DNA of 14,779 nt from RGIG995 sp045635765. GTDB lineage: Bacteria > Bacillota > Clostridia > Oscillospirales > UBA644. Shown here piece after piece: positions 1-6,279 of this stretch; position 1 is the stretch's first letter, and every line of letters begins with the position of its first letter. A program made the position numbers and the translations under genes. Location: NCBI GenBank assembly GCA_045635765.1, contig JAZTWH010000001.1:1-14779 (forward strand), written 5' to 3'. The notes under the pieces were generated by a model, which worked only from the letters and a program-made list of their open reading frames with translations, did not search any database and had not been told where the DNA came from.

Positions 1-503
1 TCAAGACCGGGTTTACGAAATAAGCCGGGAGATGCCTCGTGACGGCGGCCGAACGGAAGGGCGTCACCCTCATTTGCGTCACCCTCAAGGACGGAAACGA
101 TTGGTTGGATCACGCGGAACTGTACGAAGAGACCTTTCCACGGGTAGATCGGTGTGAGATCGTCCCAGCTCGAGGCTATGGAGGAACCGTGCCCGTGTTG
201 GGAGGAACGGAGACTGCAACGGTCAAAAACAGCCTCCCTCTGACCTGCATCACCATCGACGGCGATCCCATCCCCTATCAGCTCATCCCGAAAACCGTGC
301 CCCGGACCTTCCCCCCGGTAGAAGGGGGAATCACCTTGGGATATTTGCAGGCGGTCTCCTCCAACGGGAGAGTTATTTCATCCTCTCCCCTCAATTCCAC
401 CCGGACGGTATTGCAAAAAAAAGAGGAAACAACCTTAAAAGGCTCTTTCCTCTTGAAATTACGAAAAATGTGGAGGGCTCTTACTTCAGGAATTGCTTCT
501 TGA
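1..503 (+). pseudogene. 3' part of D-alanyl-D-alanine carboxypeptidase (DacF/PBP5-type), interrupted by an in-frame stop
   Basis: The frame starting at base 3 reads KTGFTK, stop (TAA at 21-23), then AGRCLVTAAERKGVTLI and onward to 503. KTG is the third active-site motif of the serine D-Ala-D-Ala carboxypeptidases (peptidase S11), which trim the stem peptide of peptidoglycan outside the membrane. The family normally continues KTGFT-x-x-AGRCLV without a break, so the stop replaces one ordinary codon and the frame is the same on both sides. Downstream are the end of the catalytic domain, a beta-rich C-terminal domain with a GG-TETATV segment, and a final basic amphipathic segment (roughly the last 20 residues) of the kind that anchors these enzymes to the membrane. 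A GTG at 39 preceded by GGGAG could allow reinitiation, but the product would lack the whole active site. It is either a nonsense mutation or a sequencing error. The 5' end is outside the window. The last 23 bases overlap the convergent pseudouridine synthase gene. Confidence 0.75.
415..454 (-). terminator. Rho-independent terminator of the pseudouridine synthase gene
   Basis: On the minus strand a perfect 9-bp stem AAGAGGAAA/TTTCCTCTT (plus-strand arms 421-429 and 446-454) is followed by an 8-base T run (415-422, sharing two bases with the stem). The 16-base loop holds a smaller CCTT/AAGG stem. It lies 27 bases past the stop codon at 481 and entirely inside the 3' coding end of the opposing carboxypeptidase gene. 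Confidence 0.75.
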
Positions 504-1326
504 AGCGACGTTCGTGCTCCGATTGACTTCTCTGGCGGCGGTTGCGGTAAGCGGCCGCCGTTGCGGATTTTTGGGCAGAAGATTTTTTGACCTTGCGGAC
601 GTAGGGAATTCCCACGCTGTTCAACAGCCCTTCCTTTTCCTTTTCGGTCAAGGGGCGGTATTCTCCCGGCTCCAGATGCCCGATTCCTACGGCTCCTTCG
701 CCAATCCGTTTAAGAAGCATGACTTCCAATCCCAAAACCTCACAGATCCGGCGAATCTCTCGATTCTTCCCCTCCGTAATGGTTACGTGGAGCACCGTCT
801 TCCCGTCCAACTCCTTTTGGACTTGAACGCCGGCGGGCTGGGTTTTTTCTCCGTCGTCCAGAACCACCCCTTCCCGGAATCGGTTCAACTGATCGAGAGA
901 AACCTCCCCCCGAACGGTGACACGGTACGTTTTGGGGATGGCGTAGGAGGGATGAGTCAGGCGTTGTGCCAAATCTCCATCGTCGGTCAGGATCAAAAGC
1001 CCCTCCGAATCCCGGTCCAAACGCCCCACCGGATAAACCCGGCCCTTGATCCCCTTGATCAGGTCGGCAACCACGCTCCGATCATCCTGAGCCTTCATGG
1101 CGGTAATCACACCCCGGGGCTTATAAAAAATAAAATACCGTTTTTCGGCGGCTCTGGGACGAATCCGCTTCCCGTCGCAATAGACCGAGTCCCCCATTGG
1201 GTCCACGTCCATCCCGATTTCAGCAGGCTTCCCGTTGACCGTGATCCGGCCTTCCCGGACCAACTCTTCTGCGGCCCTGCGGGAGCAGATCCCACTCTCC
1301 GCAACAAATTTCTGAATTCTCATCAT
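481..1326 (-). CDS. rluB: Pseudouridine synthase, RluB/RsuA family
   Basis: 281 residues. It isomerises a specific uridine in ribosomal RNA (large subunit for RluB, small subunit for RsuA) to pseudouridine in the cytoplasm. Residues 1-60 form an S4 RNA-binding domain (MRIQKFVAESGICSRRAAEE), followed by the synthase domain. The catalytic aspartate is D104 in GRLDRDSEGLLILTDDG, with the downstream family segments KTYRV (132-136) and EGKNREIRRI (near 185). The last 40 residues are a Lys/Arg/Ser-rich tail, probably disordered and RNA-binding. Two consecutive ATG codons compete for the start (1326 and 1323). AAAGGAA lies just upstream, 3-6 bases from them, and this ribosome binding site is the edge of the first tandem repeat unit at 1332. 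The RluB assignment rather than RsuA rests on overall similarity by eye and is less sure than the family. No convincing promoter was found between 1327 and 1780. Confidence 0.9.
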   Translation of the reverse strand: MMRIQKFVAESGICSRRAAEELVREGRITVNGKPAEIGMDVDPMGDSVYCDGKRIRPRAAEKRYFIFYKPRGVITAMKAQDDRSVVADLIKGIKGRVYPVGRLDRDSEGLLILTDDGDLAQRLTHPSYAIPKTYRVTVRGEVSLDQLNRFREGVVLDDGEKTQPAGVQVQKELDGKTVLHVTITEGKNREIRRICEVLGLEVMLLKRIGEGAVGIGHLEPGEYRPLTEKEKEGLLNSVGIPYVRKVKKSSAQKSATAAAYRNRRQRSQSEHERRFKKQFLK

Positions 1327-1331
1327 CTATT

Positions 1332-1540
1332 CCTTTCTGCAATGACTTCGCGTCATGGCAACTGCAAATCCATGCCTTTCTGCAATGACTTCGCGTCATG
1401 GAAACTGCAAATCCATGCCTTTCCGCAATGACTTCACGTCATGGAAACTGCAAATCCGTTGCATTTCCATTCCGTCACGGCACTACAACCGTAAATCCGT
1501 TGCATTTCCATTCCGTCACGGCATCACAACCGCGAATCCT
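1332..1540. repeat. Five tandem units of about 43 bp, each with a small inverted repeat
   Basis: Units lie at 1332-1374, 1375-1417, 1418-1461, 1462-1502 and 1503-1540. The first two are 43 bp and differ at one base. The third is 44 bp with a few changes. Units four and five are 38-41 bp variants that keep the TTTCC..CGTCA..GG and CCG/CAAATCC parts. Units one and two contain ATGAC-TTCGC-GTCAT, unit three ATGAC-TTCAC-GTCAT, a 5-bp stem flanked by TGCA. Unit one abuts rluB and its edge supplies that gene's Shine-Dalgarno sequence on the minus strand. The array is noncoding as far as I can see: the period is not a multiple of three and the open frame running through it does not look like a protein. 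Confidence 0.85.
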
Positions 1541-1630
1541 TTTAGGTTCACGCCTTCACACACAGCGGCCGTGAAGACTTAGAATATTCTTTCCGGCTGG
1601 GGATTCCCACCGAAAGAAGGGGATGTCAAA

Positions 1631-1761
1631 CCTCTGAGGGCATCAACAAAGAGAAAAGCCGACCCCCCTGGGGCATCAACAAAGCGGCAACACCTTTGAG
1701 GGCGTCGACACACTGAGGGCGTCGACAGAGAGGGGCAAAACCTCTGATGGTGTCGGCAAAG
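1631..1761. repeat. Five degenerate copies of a TGAGGGC(A/G)TC(A/G)ACA-type motif
   Basis: Copies lie at about 1631-1651 (CCTCTGAGGGCATCAACAAA), 1665-1684, 1693-1711, 1712-1730 and 1741-1761. The common core is TG(A)GGGC(A/G)TC(A/G)ACA, and spacing varies from none to about 13 bases. Two copies contain the palindrome GTCGAC. The block lies directly downstream of the PBP1A stop codon on the minus strand, so it would form the 3' untranslated region of that transcript. I see no standard Rho-independent terminator here. The stretch 1541-1630 between the two repeat families holds nothing I can name. Confidence 0.7.
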
Positions 1762-1780
1762 GACGGCCGGGCAGGGAGGA

Positions 1781-4738
1781 TCACTCGCCCGAGTCGGCGG
1801 CAGAGCCGCCGCCCGACACCTCCGTATCGGACGGAGTTCCTCCGTCCACGCCGGAATCAGATCCCGTGGCGGGGTCGGTGGGAGTTCCGCTGTCGGAGCC
1901 GACGGAATTGGAATCCGTGGCGGTAGAAATATCCGTAGACGTGTCGGTCCCGGTATCGCTGACCGTTCCGCTGTCGGTGGTCACATCGGTGGACGTTCCG
2001 GCGGAAGAGGAATCGGTGCTCACGGCGTTGGGAGAATAAACGTGGGGAGTTGCAGAGGGCGTATGCACCGTACACAGGCAGTTTGCCGTATGCCCGTAAA
2101 GGGAGAGGGCCGGCGTATCGCCTTCCGGAACCATATTGGTATAAACGGGCAGGGTCCCATGGGAATAAAGCACGTTCTTTGCCGACAATCGGGGACAGAT
2201 ATATCCCGCATCCCCGATTCTCACCGTCGCCGGGAAGGACCGGTTCAGATCTACGTAGGTATTCAAGGTAGCAGAGGGGCATCCCTCATGGGCGATCTTT
2301 CCGGAAGCATCGCAAACGTACAGCTGATGGTGAACGTTGCAAACCTCCGTGGGCTGAGTTCCCTCTTTATAGTAGAAGGTCTCGATGCATCCTCCCTGGG
2401 GATCGGTAGAACAGTAGGGACCGGGGAGCTTTCCACTCTTCCAGCAAACGGAACGGGAAACGATACCCGAGGGCTGTTCAAAGGAACTCTTGGTAATGCC
2501 CTTTAATTGATGGACCTGGGTCATTACTTCGTTCCACATCTTAAAGTGGTGGGTATTTTCCAACTCGCTGGGAGTATCGTAGCCCCACCAGATGCCCGCC
2601 AGATAATCGACCGTATAGCCGATAAACCAACGGTCCTTGTAGGAAGAGGTGGTCCCGGATTTCCCGGCCGTTGCGATGTCCTTCAATCTGGCTGCACCGG
2701 CAATGGAATAAACGGACGACTGCAAAATGTCGGTCATCAGATAGGCGGTCTGCTCCGAGAATACGGCTTCTCGCTCTATGGAGTTATCCAATACGGTCTT
2801 TCCGTCGTATCCCACCACCCGACTATAGGAACGGTACGCGGTATACATTCCTTCGCCGGCAAATACGGTGTAAGCGGTAACCATTTCCCGCAGAGTGACC
2901 CCGTCGGTCAATGCACCTACGGACAAGGGAGCCAGGGAGGTGCTGTCATCCTTCACCAGGGTGGTGATGTGGAGGGAATTGATCATGAAATCGTAGGATG
3001 TTTTGATTCCCACGGTCTTCAGGCCCCAGGCCGCGGGGGTATTGAGGGATCGGGCCAGGGCTTTTTTCACCGAGACCAATCCGGCGTAGGTTTTATCGTA
3101 GTTGCTGGGCCAAAAGGATTTTTCCTGCTTGTCGTACGTGACCGGGACGTCGTCGATGGGCGATCCCAAGGTCATCAAATTATTTTCGATGGCATAGCCG
3201 TAAACGCTCAAGGGCTTAATGGACGACCCGGGCTGGCGGAGGGAATCGGTGGCCCGGTTCAGGTTCAGAGATCTGGTTTTTTCTCCTCTTCCCCCGATAA
3301 TTCCCAAAATATCTCCCGAATCGGGATCCATAACCATCATGGATACCTGGGGGACCTCGGTTTCGCCCTCTTTATTGATGATCTTGTCCTTGGAAGAGCC
3401 GGAATACTTAAAGTTTTCTTCGTTGGAAAAGTATTCTTCCATCATGGACTGAACGGAAGGATCCACGCAAGAATAGATCTGAAGCCCCCCGTGGTACAGC
3501 AGGTTGGTGGCTTCTGCCTCGGTGTATCCCTTCTCCACCTGAAGATCCCGGAGCACGTCCCGGATCACCATGTCGGTATAGTAATTATAGAGGAAAATCC
3601 CCTCTTCTTCCGATTCGATCTCCTCCCGTTTCGCATCCAGGTCCACCAGGTTCAATTCCTGCTTGGAATACTCGTCGTATTCTTCCCGGGTCAGATACCC
3701 TTGCTCGTGCATAAACCACATGGTATCGTTCCGGCGGTTCTTATTATTCTCCGGATTCAAATAGGGATTGTACGAATTGGGAGATTTCGTAATGCAGATG
3801 ATGGCCGCCCCTTCGGTCACGGTCAGCTCGCTGACGTCTTTGCCGAAATAGATCTCGGCGGCGGCGGAGATCCCGTTGGCACTTTGTCCGAAATACACCG
3901 TATTCAGATAGTATTCCAGAATCTGATCCTTATTGTAACGGCGTTCAATGTACAACGCCTGCAACATCTCTTTGACCTTACGGCCGATTCCGTAATCGTC
4001 ATCCCCGGTCATGTTTTTAATGACCTGCTGAGTCAAGGTAGAACCCCCAGCGGCCCGTTCGCCGCTGCCGGAGACCTTGCTCATGGCGTATTCCAGCACC
4101 GCCTTCACCGTACGAATGGGGTCCACCCCGGGATGGGTATAAAACCGCTGATCCTCCAGGGCTACGGTAGCGTCCTTTACGTGCTGAGGAATTTCCGAAT
4201 CGGAAACCCACACGCGGGTCCCGGATTTACTCTGAATTTCCTGATAAATATAATCCTCGTTTGTCACGGGATCGGTAGCGTAAATAAAGGAGGAGTAGTC
4301 CAAGTCCATGGACGCAAAACGCTCATCCAGAGCCGTATCGGAAAAGGAATAAACCACCGCGGCTCCAATCCCCAACACGGCAACGCCGATCATGCAGCAA
4401 ATCAAAAAGACGTGCAACGCAACCACACCGAAGCCGTGCCAAAAACGGGCGGCACCGGTCCGGCGTTTGGTATAGTGTTCGGGGTCGGAAACCCACAGGG
4501 GGACCTGCCCTTCGGGAAATTGAGAAGGGTCGGGCAGTTTCTTTTTCCGGCGACGGGTGGGGTCGTTGAGCTTCTGCATAAAAGCAAAAAACCGTTCCTT
4601 TGCCCCCTCTTTGGCCATTTCCTTTTCCTTGCGGGACCGCTCTTTGGCGATCTGCTCCTGTTGTGCCCGGCGTCGGGAACGGGAGCCCATCTCCTCTTGC
4701 TTACGGTCGTTGCGGGAAGAATCGTCGAACTGACTCAA
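1781..4738 (-). CDS. Class A penicillin-binding protein 1A (bifunctional transglycosylase/transpeptidase)
   Basis: 985 residues from the TTG at 4738. It polymerises lipid II into glycan strands and cross-links stem peptides outside the membrane. Order of parts: a basic cytoplasmic N-terminus (1-100), one membrane anchor (about 102-131), a GT51 transglycosylase domain with catalytic E195 in ALEDQRFYTHPGVD and GGSTLTQQ at 231-238, and a transpeptidase domain with SSIK (nucleophile S505, K508), SLN (564-566) and KSG (693-695, a conservative variant of KTG). A region with nine cysteines follows (765-889), as often seen in clostridial PBP1A. A Ser/Thr/Asp/Gly low-complexity tail (about 905-985) is probably a flexible extracellular extension. 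The start is decided by AAGGAGG at 4747-4753, eight bases before TTG. The longer open frame to 4825 would begin inside the promoter, and the first downstream ATG has no such site. It is a single-gene unit. Confidence 0.93.
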   Translation of the reverse strand: MSQFDDSSRNDRKQEEMGSRSRRRAQQEQIAKERSRKEKEMAKEGAKERFFAFMQKLNDPTRRRKKKLPDPSQFPEGQVPLWVSDPEHYTKRRTGAARFWHGFGVVALHVFLICCMIGVAVLGIGAAVVYSFSDTALDERFASMDLDYSSFIYATDPVTNEDYIYQEIQSKSGTRVWVSDSEIPQHVKDATVALEDQRFYTHPGVDPIRTVKAVLEYAMSKVSGSGERAAGGSTLTQQVIKNMTGDDDYGIGRKVKEMLQALYIERRYNKDQILEYYLNTVYFGQSANGISAAAEIYFGKDVSELTVTEGAAIICITKSPNSYNPYLNPENNKNRRNDTMWFMHEQGYLTREEYDEYSKQELNLVDLDAKREEIESEEEGIFLYNYYTDMVIRDVLRDLQVEKGYTEAEATNLLYHGGLQIYSCVDPSVQSMMEEYFSNEENFKYSGSSKDKIINKEGETEVPQVSMMVMDPDSGDILGIIGGRGEKTRSLNLNRATDSLRQPGSSIKPLSVYGYAIENNLMTLGSPIDDVPVTYDKQEKSFWPSNYDKTYAGLVSVKKALARSLNTPAAWGLKTVGIKTSYDFMINSLHITTLVKDDSTSLAPLSVGALTDGVTLREMVTAYTVFAGEGMYTAYRSYSRVVGYDGKTVLDNSIEREAVFSEQTAYLMTDILQSSVYSIAGAARLKDIATAGKSGTTSSYKDRWFIGYTVDYLAGIWWGYDTPSELENTHHFKMWNEVMTQVHQLKGITKSSFEQPSGIVSRSVCWKSGKLPGPYCSTDPQGGCIETFYYKEGTQPTEVCNVHHQLYVCDASGKIAHEGCPSATLNTYVDLNRSFPATVRIGDAGYICPRLSAKNVLYSHGTLPVYTNMVPEGDTPALSLYGHTANCLCTVHTPSATPHVYSPNAVSTDSSSAGTSTDVTTDSGTVSDTGTDTSTDISTATDSNSVGSDSGTPTDPATGSDSGVDGGTPSDTEVSGGGSAADSGE

Positions 4739-4746
4739 ATTAAAAA

Positions 4747-4753
4747 CCTCCTT
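4747..4753 (-). promoter_or_regulatory. Strong ribosome binding site that selects a TTG start
   Basis: AAGGAGG, a complete anti-Shine-Dalgarno match, lies eight bases upstream of TTG at 4738. Neither the more upstream ATG at 4825 nor the downstream ATG (codon 17 of the product) has a comparable site. Confidence 0.85.
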
Positions 4754-4796
4754 AAAAATCCGGAGAGATGGATTGGCATATAAATATACATTATAT

Positions 4797-4825
4797 ATTA
4801 TACACCATTTCTTAGAAAATTGCAA
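4797..4825 (-). promoter_or_regulatory. Sigma-A-type promoter of the PBP1A gene
   Basis: On the minus strand, -35 TTGCAA (4820-4825), a 17-base spacer and -10 TATAAT (4797-4802). Transcription would start near 4790, leaving a leader of about 50 bases. This excludes a translation start at 4825. Confidence 0.8.
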
Positions 4826-4891
4826 GGGGTTTTTTGCATTTCACACATTTTATTCCAACATTTTCCCCACGGATGGGGCCCGTCCCCCGGA

Positions 4892-4923
4892 GAGAAAAAG
4901 AAAAGCCGCCTCAAAAGACGGCT
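4892..4923 (-). terminator. Rho-independent terminator of the cysteine-rich protein gene
   Basis: On the minus strand, stem AGCCGTC/GGCGGCT (7 bp with one G-U pair; plus-strand arms 4904-4910 and 4917-4923), a six-base loop, then a T-rich tail TTTTCTTTTTCTCT. It starts 14 bases past the stop codon of the gene ending at 4937. Confidence 0.8.
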
Positions 4924-4936
4924 CACGTAGTTTTCT

Positions 4937-6052
4937 TTAGTTTCTGTTACATCCAGGCAGGTTGCGGACAATTCCGTTGCCCCTGTTGTTTTCGTTGACG
5001 TGATTGCATCCGTTGTTCCCCGTCCGTGGACATCCGCAGCTGCCGTCGTTATTCCCGGCACAGCCTCCGGCCTCAGCTTCGGCAACTTCCTCAAAGGTCC
5101 GATTACAGCACGCACCGCCGGCAAAGAGGTTAAAGCCGTCCATTCCGCAGGAGTTACAATCCTTCAGCTCTGCCGCATCCACCAAAATCAAGGTATTGCG
5201 GACCACTTCCACCGTCACCCGGGGGATCAGTGCCAAGGTGCCGGAAACATTTACCTTCACGTTATCACAGCCTCCGGCCTCTTCCACCGCAACCACGGAA
5301 AGACGGGGATTGATCAGCTCGACTCTTCCGTCAAAGCGGAAGGTAATGACCGGGGCACTTCCGTTTTCCAAGCAGGGGATATTGACTTCCGCCACCGCGA
5401 AGGAAGTGGTCAGCCCCCGGGGCAACTGGATGGAATCGTTGTTTGCGATATAAGCCTTAAACCGATAAAGAACACCGCAGGAACGGACCACTCCTTCCAA
5501 CCCGAGACGGATCCGGAATTCCAGATTTCCAATGTCCTGCAGAAGCAAGAAGGCCTTCGACGGCAACCCCTGAGCCGTGCATACGGGATTGATCAGCTTG
5601 TTCAAAATGCAGGAAATATCCGCTTTAAACAGACCGTTATCCTCCTTGATGCGGCAGACCTCTTCCCCGTTGACCGTAACGTTTTCGGGAGAAAGACCGC
5701 AGGAGCAGGCATCGGACTTCACCGAAAGGCAGTCCAACTGCACGAAGGTTTCTTGAATCTCAAACACCGCGTCCTCGGACAGGACCTTCGTGGGACAGCA
5801 GCATCCGGCAGAGCATGGGGCCAATTCGTAAACGCTGAGGAAATTATCGGGATCGTTGGCCGTATTTAAGGGATAAAAAATAGACGACCCCTCTGCCCGA
5901 TGGGAGGAAAAAACCTTGTCGGCATAGATTGCTGTAGGCTCCGGCCGCTTCCACTCCATCTTTTGGGGACAAAAGGGAGCTCCGCAGACGGCGGGATCGG
6001 GACAGGACAACAACGGAGTCGCCTGAACAGCATTGCAGTTATTGCATTTCAT
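4937..6052 (-). CDS. Uncharacterised cysteine-rich protein (371 aa)
   Basis: I do not recognise the family and give no function. The product has 27 cysteines in 371 residues. An N-terminal cluster (MKCNNCN; C3, C6, C17, C23, C28) is followed by a CSAGCCC cluster at 80-86 and a middle region (about 175-300) with alternating hydrophobic residues that suggests beta strands. The Gly/Asn/Cys-rich tail (329-371) contains SCGCP. There is no signal peptide, membrane segment or known enzyme motif. Two ATGs are in frame. The one at 6064 has AAAGG directly against it with no spacer, so I chose 6052, where AAAGGA lies 11 bases upstream. It is a single-gene unit with its own promoter, hairpin leader and terminator. 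Many paired cysteines in a cytosolic Gram-positive protein would fit a spore-coat or exosporium component or a metal-binding protein, but that is inference from composition only. Confidence 0.8.
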   Translation of the reverse strand: MKCNNCNAVQATPLLSCPDPAVCGAPFCPQKMEWKRPEPTAIYADKVFSSHRAEGSSIFYPLNTANDPDNFLSVYELAPCSAGCCCPTKVLSEDAVFEIQETFVQLDCLSVKSDACSCGLSPENVTVNGEEVCRIKEDNGLFKADISCILNKLINPVCTAQGLPSKAFLLLQDIGNLEFRIRLGLEGVVRSCGVLYRFKAYIANNDSIQLPRGLTTSFAVAEVNIPCLENGSAPVITFRFDGRVELINPRLSVVAVEEAGGCDNVKVNVSGTLALIPRVTVEVVRNTLILVDAAELKDCNSCGMDGFNLFAGGACCNRTFEEVAEAEAGGCAGNNDGSCGCPRTGNNGCNHVNENNRGNGIVRNLPGCNRN

Positions 6053-6080
6053 AGATGAAATCATCCTTTGCAGATCAAAT

Positions 6081-6100
6081 TACATATCTTGCGATATGTA
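6081..6100 (-). promoter_or_regulatory. Perfect hairpin in the 5' leader of the cysteine-rich protein gene
   Basis: On the minus strand TACATATC-GCAA-GATATGTA: an 8-bp perfect stem closed by a GNRA-type GCAA tetraloop, about 28 bases upstream of the start codon and inside the predicted transcript. It could stabilise the 5' end or be a protein site. It has no T run, so it is not a terminator. Confidence 0.6.
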
Positions 6101-6119
6101 CCGAGGCGAACCCCACTTT

Positions 6120-6149
6120 ATCCTATGCAACACTGTCGGAAATTGTCAA
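6120..6149 (-). promoter_or_regulatory. Promoter of the cysteine-rich protein gene
   Basis: On the minus strand, -35 TTGACA (6144-6149), an 18-base spacer and -10 TAGGAT (6120-6125). The same stretch reads CATAGGATA, which fits the sporulation sigma-K -10 pattern CATAnnnTA, with GACA 16 bases upstream. Either reading starts the transcript near 6113 and gives a leader of about 60 bases. Confidence 0.55.
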
Positions 6150-6233
6150 GTCACAGACTGCCTGCCCTGGCTTCGTCCGGTCTACCGGCCGTGGCACCAG
6201 CCATGCCATCGGCACTTGTGGTAATTTTTTGGA

Positions 6234-6266
6234 TAAAAAAACGGGAAGCGACCAAGGTCGCTTCCC
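6234..6266 (-). terminator. Rho-independent terminator of the glycohydrolase gene
   Basis: On the minus strand, GGGAAGCGAC-CTTG-GTCGCTTCCC (10-bp perfect stem, plus-strand arms 6243-6252 and 6257-6266) followed by G and seven Ts (6235-6241). It sits 13 bases past the stop codon. Confidence 0.93.
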
Positions 6267-6279
6267 ATGGAGTATTTTC

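Noticed and set aside
1332..1540. A CRISPR array
   Set aside because: Units are contiguous tandem repeats with no unique spacers, and no cas gene is nearby.
1355..1582. A 75-codon open frame through the tandem repeats
   Set aside because: The repeat period is not a multiple of three, so the peptide does not repeat coherently, and there is no ribosome binding site.
2507..4783. A 758-codon open frame on the plus strand, antisense to PBP1A
   Set aside because: Its translation shows no domain and it lies entirely opposite a gene with all expected motifs; it arises from codon bias of the real gene.
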